From: Oscillospiraceae bacterium
GTDB lineage: Bacteria > Bacillota > Clostridia > Oscillospirales > Acutalibacteraceae
NCBI GenBank assembly: GCA_015065795.1
Contig: SVPO01000003.1
Coordinates: 1-56,088 of the forward strand
Direction: 5' to 3'
DNA: 56,088 bases
A model generated the notes under the pieces. It saw only the letters and a program-made list of their open reading frames with translations. It searched no databases and was not told the origin of the DNA. Positions within the stretch are counted from its first letter, which is position 1; each line of letters begins with the position of its first letter. The translations under genes were made by a program, and so were the position numbers. Positions 17,107-26,301 of the stretch are shown piece by piece.

Positions 17107-18709
17107 GCTGTCGATGCTGCGGCAGGTCGGCCTGCTCACATCGCTGCAGACCTGCAACCTTTTCGGTTTCAACGAGCTGCGCCACTCCCACAGCGGCAAA
17201 AAGGTGGCAAAATACGTCGCCATGACCGTTCTGTGGCTGCTGCTGGGCGCGCTGCTCATCGGCTACATCTGCCTGCTGACCTACGGTCTGTGCGCAGGCG
17301 GCATGGGTCGCCTGGTGCCCTCCTATCTGTTCACCATCACATCCCTCATCACTTTCTTCTTCGGCATCTTCAAGGCTGCCGGAATGTTGTTCGGACGCAG
17401 CTCCTTTGAGGCGTTCTCGGCTCTGCCCCTGAAGAAATCCGCCATCGTTGCCAGCCGCTTCATCACCATGTATATCTACGATATGCTCATGGCGGCGGTG
17501 TTCCTGATGCCCGGACTGATCTTCTACGCCATCCTGCAGCCCGTGGACGCGATGTTCTGGGTGGTCATGGTGCTGGGTGTCATCCTGCTGCCCCTGCTGC
17601 CCCTTGCGGCGGCATCCCTCGTGGGCGCGCTGGTGACCGCCATCACCTCCCGTATGAAGTACAAGAGCATTTTCAGCACCGTGCTGACCATCGGCTTTGT
17701 GATGCTCATTCTCTGGGGCGAGATGTCCCTGACCTCCGTCGCCGAGAACGAAGCCGATTTCGCCGGCATGATGATCGATATGGCGACCACCGCCGGCAAC
17801 GTCATCAACCGTATGTATCCCCCGGCGGCATGGTTCGGCTCCGCCATCCTTGACGGCGACCTCCTCTCGCTGGCACTGCTTGCCGCCGTGTCCGTCGCGC
17901 TGCCCGTGCTGCTGGTGGTGCTGGTTACCCCGAAGTTCGGCACCCTGTGCAGCGCCCTCAACGCCGTGAGCACCAAGGGCAACTACAAAATGGGCGAGCT
18001 GCGCACCGGCTCCCAGACCTCCGCGCTCTACCGCTCGGAGTTCAAGCGTTATCTCTCCCACAGCCTGTGGATGAGCAACACCCTCGTGGGCTATGTCCTG
18101 CTCATCGGCATCGGCGTGGCGCTGCAGTTCCTTGACCTGAGCGCCGCGAGCGCCATGTTCGGCTCGATGGATATCATCGCCATCCTCGCGCCCTTCGTCG
18201 TGGGTCTGATCGCCTTCATGTCCACCTGCACCTCCTCCGCCATTTCCATGGAGGGCAAGAACTGGTGGCTGGTCAAATCCCTGCCCGTCTCTGCCCGTGC
18301 CCTTGTGAACAGCAAGCTGCTGGTCAACCTCACCATCGCGCTGCCCGTGTGGGCCGCCTGCGTGGTGATGTTCAACATCGCGGTGGACGCCTCCCTGTGG
18401 GCACGCATCTGGATGGCAGCCGTTTCCCTGCTGTACATTCTCCTTGCGGCTCTGATGGGTCTGCGTCTCAACGCCGCCATGCCCATCTTCGACTGGGAGA
18501 ACGAAGCCCGTGTGGTCAAGCAGAGCGGCGCTCTTTCCGTGACCATGTTCGGCGGCTGGGCACTGGCACTCCTGCCTGCCATCGCCCTGTTCCTTATCCC
18601 CGCCTCGATGACGATGATACTGCTGGCTGCCATAGCAGCGGCGCTTATCATCTCCTGCCTGCTGCTCTACCGCAGCCTGACCAAGCTGCGTCTTGAAAAG
18701 CTGGGATAA
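17099..18709 (+). CDS. Large ABC transporter permease (EcsB/YtrC-like size)
   Basis: 536 residues with about twelve membrane helices in two similar halves. The ATG at 17099 overlaps the end of the ATPase gene; the open frame continues upstream but only across that gene. The first helix follows GKKVAKYVAMTVLW, and SFEAFSALPLKKSAIVASRFI (about 102-122) is the coupling segment often seen in such permeases. Role: membrane part of the exporter made with the 16390 ATPase. Confidence 0.85.
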   Translation: MRKLSMLRQVGLLTSLQTCNLFGFNELRHSHSGKKVAKYVAMTVLWLLLGALLIGYICLLTYGLCAGGMGRLVPSYLFTITSLITFFFGIFKAAGMLFGRSSFEAFSALPLKKSAIVASRFITMYIYDMLMAAVFLMPGLIFYAILQPVDAMFWVVMVLGVILLPLLPLAAASLVGALVTAITSRMKYKSIFSTVLTIGFVMLILWGEMSLTSVAENEADFAGMMIDMATTAGNVINRMYPPAAWFGSAILDGDLLSLALLAAVSVALPVLLVVLVTPKFGTLCSALNAVSTKGNYKMGELRTGSQTSALYRSEFKRYLSHSLWMSNTLVGYVLLIGIGVALQFLDLSAASAMFGSMDIIAILAPFVVGLIAFMSTCTSSAISMEGKNWWLVKSLPVSARALVNSKLLVNLTIALPVWAACVVMFNIAVDASLWARIWMAAVSLLYILLAALMGLRLNAAMPIFDWENEARVVKQSGALSVTMFGGWALALLPAIALFLIPASMTMILLAAIAAALIISCLLLYRSLTKLRLEKLG

Positions 18710-18720
18710 GAGTATATAAT
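18693..18720 (+). promoter_or_regulatory. Promoter inside the end of the permease gene
   Basis: TTGAAA, 16-base spacer, TATAAT, with the -35 box inside the permease coding end; it would serve the 18771 gene. Confidence 0.6.
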
Positions 18721-18770
18721 TGTTACCGACGCACAGGATGCGTAAAAAAAGAAAAAGGAGTATTCGGAAA

Positions 18771-20033
18771 ATGAAGAACAAAAGGCTTGTGCTATGGATC
18801 GTCCTCCCAATAATCATCGCCATCTCCGCAGGAGCCATCCTCTGGGCGGTGACCTCTCAGGGCATCACCTCGCTGACCATGGGCGAGAACGGAGTCACGC
18901 TGTACAGCAGCAATGCAGGCACTCTCCGCGCCGACAGAGTCTACATCGACGGCGACGGCAATGCCTGCATCGACTACACTGCCACCGCGAAGGGCGAGGA
19001 TTCCCTGATCGCAAACTTCAACAATGTGGAAATCAACGGCTGGGCAATGGCGTACCGCCATCACTACACGGACACCAGCGGCGTTTCGCAGGGCGAACGC
19101 ACCGGCACCTGCGTGATAGCCGAGGCAGACATTCTGGAGCGCAGCGGCATCACCGATATCTATGACGTGCGCTTCGACCTGGGCACAGTTATCGGTATGA
19201 GTGATTATGACAAAAAAACTGTCGTTCTGACGGTGAAGGACGCTCCCGGGCAGGCTCCTGCCGCCCGTGTGCCCGTCGAGGGCGAGCAGGTGCTGGTGGA
19301 CACCGATGAATTCACCTTTATCGCGCAGACCGCCGGTCTCGGCACCGCCTTTGGCTATGACGAACAGCACTACGTCCAGTTCTATATGGAGAACAAGACC
19401 GACAGGACCCTGTACGCCGACCTGCAGGTGTACGCAGTCAACGACCTGAGCCTTGCGATCTTCAACACCGTGCAGCTGACCCCCGGCGCGAAGGCATGTC
19501 TGCCCTATGGTCTGGACACCTCCGATTATACCCGATACGGAATGTCCACCGTGGATCACATCGATTTCGGCCTTGAGGTCAGCGACGATGACTCCAACCG
19601 CGTGGTGGAAAATACCGACTTTGAGCTGTACTTCAACGGCTATACCGCGGACACTCTGCCCGAATATCCCCGCAACGCCGAGGAGACGGAAACCGTCATC
19701 TATGACGACGACCGGTTCACCTTTATCATCTTCGGCGCAGAGCGCTTCGACGATGAAATGTATATGGTGCACTGCTACATTGAGAATAAAACCGATGAAG
19801 CCATCACCTATTCCACCGAGGAATCCACGATCAACGGCATCACCGTGAAAAACGACATCTCCGGCTATGGCATGTCACCCTACCGCAAAACCTACGATCA
19901 TATGGTTTTCCGTCCCGAAGCCTCCGGCACAGACGCCGCAGTGGAGGAATTCCGCTTCACGCTGGATGTGACCACCAGCAGCGAGGGTGACGTGATCGTC
20001 TCTCCCGACCGCTGGTTTGAGTATCAGCCGTAA
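18771..20033 (+). CDS. Membrane-anchored extracellular protein of unknown function
   Basis: 420 residues. The ATG at 18771 follows AAAGGAG. Residues 5-28 form a membrane anchor or uncleaved signal (LVLWIVLPIIIAISAGAILWAV). The outside part contains two related beta-rich domains: VDTDEFTFIAQTAG...YVQFYMENKTDRTLY (about 187-228) and YDDDRFTFIIFGAERFDDEMYMVHCYIENKTDEAI (about 320-354). Both resemble the immunoglobulin-like DUF4352-type fold that binds to or decorates cell envelopes. No catalytic motif. It follows the ABC operon but has its own promoter. Confidence 0.7.
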   Translation: MKNKRLVLWIVLPIIIAISAGAILWAVTSQGITSLTMGENGVTLYSSNAGTLRADRVYIDGDGNACIDYTATAKGEDSLIANFNNVEINGWAMAYRHHYTDTSGVSQGERTGTCVIAEADILERSGITDIYDVRFDLGTVIGMSDYDKKTVVLTVKDAPGQAPAARVPVEGEQVLVDTDEFTFIAQTAGLGTAFGYDEQHYVQFYMENKTDRTLYADLQVYAVNDLSLAIFNTVQLTPGAKACLPYGLDTSDYTRYGMSTVDHIDFGLEVSDDDSNRVVENTDFELYFNGYTADTLPEYPRNAEETETVIYDDDRFTFIIFGAERFDDEMYMVHCYIENKTDEAITYSTEESTINGITVKNDISGYGMSPYRKTYDHMVFRPEASGTDAAVEEFRFTLDVTTSSEGDVIVSPDRWFEYQP

Positions 20034-20063
20034 TTGCCCGTTTCTCAGGCGATAACAGAAAAG

Positions 20064-20103
20064 AAAGCCGCTCGCATCTCCCCAAAGGAGACGCGGGCGG
20101 CTT
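20064..20103. terminator. Bidirectional intrinsic terminator
   Basis: AAAGCCGC and inner arms at 20064-20081 pair imperfectly with 20086-20103 around CCAAA, flanked by A and T runs, between converging genes. Confidence 0.75.
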
Positions 20104-20123
20104 TGTCGTTGCTCACAAAACTG

Positions 20124-20576
20124 TCAGAACCCCAGACGGTCGAAAATCGCCTCGCAGCCGTACCATATCTGGTCGTAAGCGGTGTCGAAATCGTCGGTGT
20201 ACCACGGGTCGGCGATGGCTCCGGGGCGCGCGGTGATGTCCAGCAGGCGCATGACCTTGCCCTCGGGGTCGCCGCCGCAGATGCGCTTCACCGCCTCCAC
20301 ATGGTAATTCTCCATGCACAGGATGAGGTCGTATTCGGCGTAGTCGGCTTTGGTGATGCGGCGTGCCCGTCGTGGCGGCGCGTCGATGCCCATGCGCTCC
20401 AGCTTGCGCTGGGCGGGAGGGTAGACTGGGTTGCCCCGTTCCTCATCGCTGATGGCGGAGGAGGCAACGCCGATGACGTCCTCCAGACCGCGCTCGCGGA
20501 CCATGTGCTTGAATATGTACTCGCCCATGGGCGAACGGCAGATGTTGCCGTGGCAGACGAACATGACGTTTGGCAT
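20124..20576 (-). CDS. Low-molecular-weight protein tyrosine phosphatase
   Basis: 150 residues, normal for the family. The P-loop C-x5-R is seen at the N-terminus in VCHGNICRSP (Cys8, Arg14) and the general-acid Asp in ADPWYTDDFD (about 121-130). The start at 20576 has a GAGG site upstream; the longer open frame upstream has no such support and covers the intergenic region. LMW-PTPs dephosphorylate phosphotyrosine, often on polysaccharide-regulating kinases, or phosphoarginine. It lies beside the Ser/Thr kinase cluster but on the opposite strand. Confidence 0.92.
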   Translation of the reverse strand: MPNVMFVCHGNICRSPMGEYIFKHMVRERGLEDVIGVASSAISDEERGNPVYPPAQRKLERMGIDAPPRRARRITKADYAEYDLILCMENYHVEAVKRICGGDPEGKVMRLLDITARPGAIADPWYTDDFDTAYDQIWYGCEAIFDRLGF

Positions 20577-20710
20577 GATATTACCTCGCTTTCGTGCAGC
20601 TATTATATCACGGGACGGGCAGGATTGCAACGCTGCCGGAAGGCGTGGGTATGCCGCTTTTCCACAGCTGACTTCCACTCTGCAGGCATTGGATGTTTCC
20701 GACATACTTA

Positions 20711-20739
20711 TTGCACCAGCGCGGTGAATAGTGTATAAT
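20711..20739 (+). promoter_or_regulatory. Sigma-A promoter of the 20781 gene and probably the kinase operon
   Basis: TTGCAC, 17-base spacer, TATAAT, 42 bases before the start at 20781. No other good promoter pair was seen before the first kinase gene. Confidence 0.75.
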
Positions 20740-20780
20740 GAAAACAAACACTCGCACCGGATCGACAGAGGAGAAGCAAA

Positions 20781-21209
20781 ATGCTGATAGCGATCATCGG
20801 AGAAAACTGCGTGGGCAAATCCACGCTGGCAGAAAGACTGAACGAGCGGCTCAACGCAAATATATATTCCGGCAAGGATTATCTGCGGCTGGAAAAGAAC
20901 CCTTCTGCGGCGGCGCAATCCTTCAGAGAGCTGCTCAGGGCATCGGTCACAGGGGAAAACATCATCTACCTCATCACCGAAAAGGAACATCTCGACCTGC
21001 TGCCCGAGGGTACATTCAGGATCGTGCTGACCGCGGAGCTGGATGATATAAAGGAACGGTTCCGGGAGCGGATGAGAGGCCATCTGCCGCCTCCTGTGGA
21101 AAAGATGCTGGAAGCAAAGCACGGTATGTACGATGATCTCGACTGCGATCTGAAACTGACCGCAGATTACTGTATTGATGACGTGATCGGCAGGGTGAAT
21201 CCTGCGTGA
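20781..21209 (+). CDS. Small P-loop NTPase, nucleoside/shikimate-kinase-like
   Basis: 142 residues. A Walker A loop is seen at once (IIGENCVGKSTLAERL, residues 5-20), followed by strands and helices in the order of small nucleoside or shikimate kinases. A possible lid segment is RFRERMRGHLPPPVEK (about 93-108). The substrate-binding residues cannot be assigned. It begins the run that continues with two protein kinases, 80 bases upstream of the first, so it may be part of the same transcript; a functional link is not evident. Confidence 0.65.
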   Translation: MLIAIIGENCVGKSTLAERLNERLNANIYSGKDYLRLEKNPSAAAQSFRELLRASVTGENIIYLITEKEHLDLLPEGTFRIVLTAELDDIKERFRERMRGHLPPPVEKMLEAKHGMYDDLDCDLKLTADYCIDDVIGRVNPA

Positions 21210-21289
21210 GCAGCGTGAGCCGAATCACAGGCAGAAAAAACACAACCGGTTTTTCCTGAAAACCGACTATTAAGAGGAGCGAGGGCATT

Positions 21290-23497
21290 ATGAGCATCAG
21301 GCAATTCGAGCCCCTGTGGGGAGCATGGCGAACCGAGGAAAAGCCTCTCGGTCAGGGCAGCTACGGCGTGGTCTACCGCGCGTGGAGAGAGGAATTCGGC
21401 AAGAAATACTACGCCGCGATCAAGCACATCTCCATTCCCGGTTCCGAGTCGCAGATCCGCGACGCCATTTCCGAGGGCGTTGCCGATACCAACGAATCCC
21501 TCAGGGATTACTTCGCCTCCATCACCCAGAACCTTACCAGCGAAATCGCCCTTATGAGCGAGGTCAAGGGTCACACCAACATCGTTTCCTACGAGGATCA
21601 CATGATCATCCCCAAGCCCGGCGGCATCGGCTACGACATCATCATCCGCATGGAGCTGCTCACCGGTCTGAACGATGTGCTGCGCCACCGCCAGCTGACC
21701 AACAGGGATGTCATCAAGCTGGGCATTGATATCTGCTCGGCGCTGGAGGTATGTCTGGAGAAGGGCATCATACACCGTGACATCAAGCCCTCCAATATCT
21801 TCATCAACGATCTGGGGAACTACAAGCTGGGCGACTTCGGTGTGGCGCGTGAGCTGGGTCGCACCACCATCGGGATGAGCAAAAAAGGTACATATATGTA
21901 CATGGCGCCGGAGGTCTACCGCGGCGAGCCTGCCAGCTTCACCGCCGACACCTTCTCCCTTGGCATCGTCATGTACCGCCTGCTCAACGGCAACCGCGCC
22001 CCCTTCCTGCCCGTGGGCAATGCCCGGATCAGCTCCGTGGACAACGAAAACGCCCTCGCCCGGAGAATGTCGGGCGAGCCGCTGCCCGCGCCGGCGTTTG
22101 CCGATCCCGGGCTGGCTCAGGTCATCCTGAAAGCCACTCAGTTTGACCGGTCCAGAAGATTCTCCACTCCCACGGAATTCAAGCAGGCGCTGATACGCGT
22201 GCGCGACGGTTCCTCCGCAGGCAGAACCATTCCCATCGTTGCCGCACCCACCAACAACACGCCTCCTCCCGTCATTCCTCCTCAGCGGATGGGTCATATG
22301 ATGGATATGCACCCTGCCGCTCCCATGGTCAACGATCCTGCTGCCCGCCCCGCTAATATGATCCCTCCCGGCCCCGTCCCTGTATCTGCAGCCCCCTCTG
22401 TTCCGGGCGGAAACAAAAAGAAAACGGGCTGGATCTGGGGTGCCATCGCCGCGGCGGTGCTTGTCGCGGTGGGAATAATCTTCCTTGCTCTGCCCGGTTC
22501 CGGCGCAGACGAGAACCCCAGCGGAACCTACGGTCTGTCCATGGTGTGCGAAAACTACGACAGCGTATATTATTACAACGGCATCTCCGTTCAGAAAATG
22601 AGCACGGACGGAACCTCATCCGAAGCCCTCGACTGGTTCGGTTTTCAGCTCGTGCCCTATAACAACGGCATAATTTCCCATTCTTTCTACTCCATCGATC
22701 TGCTCGACGGCAGTAACTCGCGCTACCTCGCGGACATCGAATCCATCATCGAAAACGGCGAATGCAGCAGCTTCTGCGTGGACGGTAATATGCTGTACTT
22801 CATCATCGACTACGAAACCGACCCCAATGACGAGGTATGGACGGATCAGCGTTCGGTCATCTACAGCACCAACATCGACACCAACGTGACCACACGGCTG
22901 CTTGAGCTCAACGAGAACGAATACCCCCTCTGGTACGGCGATCTGCGCTGCGCCGACGGCTGCCTGTACTTTGCCACCGAACAACGCGATGACGCGGATG
23001 ACGGCGAAGCCTCCTCCACGTATGTGTGGAAATACGACCTGCAGAGCCGCCGCAGATCGATACTCTTTGAGTTTGTGGCTGCCGATTGCTCCGACGCCTG
23101 CGTGTTTACAGACACGCAGATCGTCTGCAGATCCTACTACTATGTTGACGTGTATGATTATGACGGCAATCTGATACGTTCCGTTGAGCTGGATTACCCC
23201 ACATACGGATACAGCTTTGTCATCGACGATAAATTCATTTACGGCCACGAGTATATGACCGAGGACGAGGTAGGCTACTATCTGTCTAGCAGCGGAATAT
23301 ACACCGTTGACCTGTCTCCCGACGACGAAATGAGAACCGCCTGCATCTTTGACGGATACTGCGATATCGTAGGCGCGGCGGGCGACTGGATATATTTCAT
23401 CGACTATAAAGGCGTCGTGGACATCGACGAGGATCCGTGGGCCAACCCCCTCTGCCGCATCCGCACGGACGGCACAGGCTATATGCAACTGCCCTGA
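21290..23497 (+). CDS. Hanks-type Ser/Thr protein kinase with propeller-like ectodomain
   Basis: 735 residues. The kinase domain (about 15-305) is complete: glycine loop LGQGSYGVVY (20-29), Lys45 in AAIKH, Glu85 in helix C, HRDIKPSN with catalytic Asp164, DFG at 182-184, and APE at 206-208. A Pro-rich linker and one membrane helix (381-401) follow, then about 330 residues outside the cell with DUF5050-like strands (GDWIYFIDY, CRIRTDGTGYMQLP at the end). There are no PASTA repeats, so it is not a PrkC-type muropeptide sensor. The next gene is a close paralogue and the third is a PP2C phosphatase. Confidence 0.92.
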   Translation: MSIRQFEPLWGAWRTEEKPLGQGSYGVVYRAWREEFGKKYYAAIKHISIPGSESQIRDAISEGVADTNESLRDYFASITQNLTSEIALMSEVKGHTNIVSYEDHMIIPKPGGIGYDIIIRMELLTGLNDVLRHRQLTNRDVIKLGIDICSALEVCLEKGIIHRDIKPSNIFINDLGNYKLGDFGVARELGRTTIGMSKKGTYMYMAPEVYRGEPASFTADTFSLGIVMYRLLNGNRAPFLPVGNARISSVDNENALARRMSGEPLPAPAFADPGLAQVILKATQFDRSRRFSTPTEFKQALIRVRDGSSAGRTIPIVAAPTNNTPPPVIPPQRMGHMMDMHPAAPMVNDPAARPANMIPPGPVPVSAAPSVPGGNKKKTGWIWGAIAAAVLVAVGIIFLALPGSGADENPSGTYGLSMVCENYDSVYYYNGISVQKMSTDGTSSEALDWFGFQLVPYNNGIISHSFYSIDLLDGSNSRYLADIESIIENGECSSFCVDGNMLYFIIDYETDPNDEVWTDQRSVIYSTNIDTNVTTRLLELNENEYPLWYGDLRCADGCLYFATEQRDDADDGEASSTYVWKYDLQSRRRSILFEFVAADCSDACVFTDTQIVCRSYYYVDVYDYDGNLIRSVELDYPTYGYSFVIDDKFIYGHEYMTEDEVGYYLSSSGIYTVDLSPDDEMRTACIFDGYCDIVGAAGDWIYFIDYKGVVDIDEDPWANPLCRIRTDGTGYMQLP

Positions 23498-23553
23498 CGG
23501 ATATCCATTCCTGACCCGAAATTGAAGTATATATTTCCCCGGAGGAATAAAAG

Positions 23554-24900
23554 ATGAACACCATCAGACAATTCGAGCCCCTGTGGGGCGTATGGCGGAC
23601 CGAGGAAAAACCCCTCGGTCAGGGCAGCTTCGGCGTGGTCTACCGCGCGTGGAGAGAGGAGTTCGGCAAGAAATACTACGCCGCGGTCAAGCATATCTCC
23701 ATCCCCTCCTCCGAGACGCAGATCACCGATGCCGTCTCACAGGGCATCCCTGACGACAGGGAATCTCTGAGAGATTACTTCTCCGCCATGGCTCAGAACC
23801 TCGTCAAGGAGATCACCCTGATGAACGAGGTCAAGGGGCACACCAACATCGTCTCCTACGAGGATCACCTCATCATTCCCAAGGCGACCGGCATCGGCTA
23901 CGACATCATCATCCGCATGGAGCTGCTCACCGGTCTGAACGATATGCTGCGCCATCGCCAGATGACCAACAAGGATGTCGTCAAGCTGGGCATCGACATA
24001 TGCTCGGCGCTGGAGGTCTGTCTGGAAAAGGGTATCGTTCACCGCGACATCAAGCCCTCCAACATCTTCGTCAACGACACCGGCGACTACAAGCTGGGCG
24101 ATTTCGGCGTGGCGCGTGAGCTGGATCACACCACCGCCGGCATGAGCAAAAAGGGTACATACATCTACATGGCGCCGGAGGTCTACCGCGGAGAGCCTGC
24201 CAACTTCTCCGCCGATACCTTCTCTCTGGGCATCGTCATGTACCGCCTGCTCAACGGCAACCGCGCTCCCTTCCTGCCCGTAGGCTCTGCCAAAATCCAG
24301 CCCAATGACAACGAAAACGCCCTCGCCCGCAGAATGGCAGGCGAACCGCTGCCCGCGCCGGCGTTTTCCGACGGCGATCTGACCGATGTCATTCTCAGGG
24401 CAACGCAGTTTGACAAATACAGACGCTTTGCCAATCCCACGGAATTCAAGCAGGCGCTGATGTGCGTGCGCGACGGCATCCCCGTGGGGCGAACCATCCC
24501 TGTGGTTGCCGCACCCACCAACAACAGTGCCTCCGGACGTTCCTCCGTGCCGCGTCCCGGCGGCTTTGCGCCGCAGCCCCCGGCAGCCGGATACCGCCAG
24601 CCCTCTCCCGGCTTTATGCCGCCCGCGCCCCCCACCATGCCTGTCAGCACCAACGGCGAAGACAGCGACAACGGCGGCAAATCGGTATACATGGTCACCG
24701 CCATCTCCCTGCTGGTTCTGCTGGCAATTGTTCTGATAACAGTGGCGATCCTGTCCTTTTCCTCCGGCTCCGGGTCAGCGCCGCAGGACGATAATCTGTC
24801 CTACGATTACCAGTCGCAGGAAGTTCTGCCGGATGCCCAATGCAGCAAGCTTTCACTCGCCACACAATTACCGTCCGCTGAACAGGAGGAAACAACTTGA
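23554..24900 (+). CDS. Hanks-type Ser/Thr protein kinase, paralogue with a short outside tail
   Basis: 448 residues. The kinase domain is nearly identical to that of the preceding gene: LGQGSFGVVY (21-30), Lys46, HRDIKPSN with Asp165, DFG at 183-185, APE at 207-209. After a Pro-rich linker the membrane helix lies at 378-401, and only about 47 residues follow, so the sensor domain of its neighbour is missing. Start at 23554 follows CCGGAGGAA. The stop codon overlaps the TTG start of the PP2C gene. Tandem duplication with later loss, or recombination, is the simplest origin. Confidence 0.92.
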   Translation: MNTIRQFEPLWGVWRTEEKPLGQGSFGVVYRAWREEFGKKYYAAVKHISIPSSETQITDAVSQGIPDDRESLRDYFSAMAQNLVKEITLMNEVKGHTNIVSYEDHLIIPKATGIGYDIIIRMELLTGLNDMLRHRQMTNKDVVKLGIDICSALEVCLEKGIVHRDIKPSNIFVNDTGDYKLGDFGVARELDHTTAGMSKKGTYIYMAPEVYRGEPANFSADTFSLGIVMYRLLNGNRAPFLPVGSAKIQPNDNENALARRMAGEPLPAPAFSDGDLTDVILRATQFDKYRRFANPTEFKQALMCVRDGIPVGRTIPVVAAPTNNSASGRSSVPRPGGFAPQPPAAGYRQPSPGFMPPAPPTMPVSTNGEDSDNGGKSVYMVTAISLLVLLAIVLITVAILSFSSGSGSAPQDDNLSYDYQSQEVLPDAQCSKLSLATQLPSAEQEETT

Positions 24901-25703
24901 ACAATATCACCTGCATTGCCGCGGCTGAAACAAATGTCGGCCGCATCAGAAAAAACAACGAGGATAATTTCTGCTTTGACGGCATCTGCCTGAATTCCGC
25001 CGACGATAATCTGTCCGTCGTGTCCGGCTGCAGGGAATTCCCGGGCAGCTGCGCCTTTGCCGTGTTCGACGGCATGGGCGGCGAGAGCTGCGGAGAAAAG
25101 GCATCCGAGATAGCCGCCCATACATTCCGCGAGCACTTTGCAAAAATCCATAAAGTCGACAGCGAAAAGAAGCTGGAAAAGCTTCTGAACAGATTCTACC
25201 GCAGCGCCAACAACTCCGTGCGCAAACTGTCGAAAAAGATCCGCGCCACATCCGGCACCACCGCCGCCATTCTGGTCATGATGAACAACAGAGCGTACAT
25301 CAGCAACATTGGCGACAGCAAGGTGTTCAGGCTCTCGGAGGGCGGACTGGTGCAGATCTCCGAGGATCACACCATGGCAGGTGTCATGATACGCTCGGGC
25401 GTGATGACCCCCGAGGAGGCAAGCAGAACCAAGGGAAGAAATTCCCTGACACGCTTTCTGGGTTCTTCCTCCGACGACGGCGACCGCGTGCCCTGCTTCA
25501 GCATACGCGTGGATGTTCGGGCTGGTGACCGCTTCCTGCTCTGCAGCGACGGTCTGACGGACATGGTGACCGAGGAAAGGATCGCAGGCATTCTGAGCGC
25601 CGCGAACACCTCCTGCCCCGAAAAAGTCTCCGCCCTTGTCGGCGAAGCCATGGCAAACGGCGGCAGGGACAACTGCACCGTCATCCTTGTGGAGACAGCC
25701 TGA
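24897..25703 (+). CDS. PP2C-family Ser/Thr protein phosphatase (TTG start)
   Basis: 268 residues. Starts at TTG 24897, overlapping the kinase stop as TTGA, with AGGAGG seven bases before. The metal-binding motifs of PPM/PP2C enzymes are all present: RKNNEDN (Asp23), FDGMGG (Asp58), NIGDSKV (Asp140), CSDGLTD (Asp218) and GGRDNCT (Asp258). It should remove phosphate from Ser/Thr using two Mn/Mg ions, acting against the two kinases in the cytoplasm. TTG start plus overlap would keep its level tied to and below that of the kinase. Confidence 0.95.
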   Translation: MNNITCIAAAETNVGRIRKNNEDNFCFDGICLNSADDNLSVVSGCREFPGSCAFAVFDGMGGESCGEKASEIAAHTFREHFAKIHKVDSEKKLEKLLNRFYRSANNSVRKLSKKIRATSGTTAAILVMMNNRAYISNIGDSKVFRLSEGGLVQISEDHTMAGVMIRSGVMTPEEASRTKGRNSLTRFLGSSSDDGDRVPCFSIRVDVRAGDRFLLCSDGLTDMVTEERIAGILSAANTSCPEKVSALVGEAMANGGRDNCTVILVETA

Positions 25704-25735
25704 CGGCAGAGCTGCATTATCCCCCAACAAATACC

Positions 25736-25783
25736 AAACCCTCCCGTAAGGCACACATCAATGTGCCCCGCGGGAGGGTTTTC
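25736..25783. terminator. Bidirectional intrinsic terminator
   Basis: CCCTCCCG (25739-25746) pairs with CGGGAGGG (25771-25778) and an inner GGCACA/TGTGCC stem; A and T runs flank it. It ends the kinase-phosphatase operon and the opposing lipoprotein operon. Confidence 0.85.
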
Positions 25784-25814
25784 ATTTTCGTTAAGCGTGG
25801 GCGGCGAGCCGCTT

Positions 25815-26288
25815 TTACAGCGTCTTTTTCATCCCGATGGCGATCCAGCCGTTGGGACGCTGCACGCGCTCCGTTTCCTCAAAGCCGCATTTCAGATAGC
25901 ATCTGTGGGCGCCTTCGTTGAAGTCAAAGACAAACAGCCTTGCTTCGGCTGCCCCGACGGTGTCGCGGCAGTAATCCAGAAACGTGTTCATTATCTCCGT
26001 ACCCAGCCCCTTTCCCGTGAGGGCAGGGTCAACCAGGTATCGTCCGATGAGCACCGAATCGTTCTGCGGATCGCGCTCGATGATCTCGATGGTTCCGACA
26101 AATTTACCGTCACGGTACGCGCCGAATATCTCCGCGCCGGCGACAAGCCGACGGTATATAAGCGCTTCGGCAAGGGGCCAGTAGTAGCCCATTCCTGCCC
26201 ACTGGCGGAGGAAATCCTCGTCCTTGCCGCGATGCCAGACCACGATGGTATGGGTATCCTCCGGGTGCAGCCGTTCGATATTGATCAT
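25815..26288 (-). CDS. GNAT-family N-acetyltransferase
   Basis: 157 residues of GNAT fold. The acetyl-CoA-binding segment is seen as YLVDPALTGKGLGTEIMNTFLDY (about 84-106, with the GxGxG/A-type loop TGKGLGT), preceded by FVGTIEIIER. RVQRPNGWIAIGM near the end is the last strand. Substrate unknown. It begins 13 bases after the stop of the first lipoprotein gene upstream on its strand, so it is probably the last gene of that operon. Confidence 0.85.
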   Translation of the reverse strand: MINIERLHPEDTHTIVVWHRGKDEDFLRQWAGMGYYWPLAEALIYRRLVAGAEIFGAYRDGKFVGTIEIIERDPQNDSVLIGRYLVDPALTGKGLGTEIMNTFLDYCRDTVGAAEARLFVFDFNEGAHRCYLKCGFEETERVQRPNGWIAIGMKKTL

Positions 26289-26301
26289 ATCAGTTCACAC
26301 C

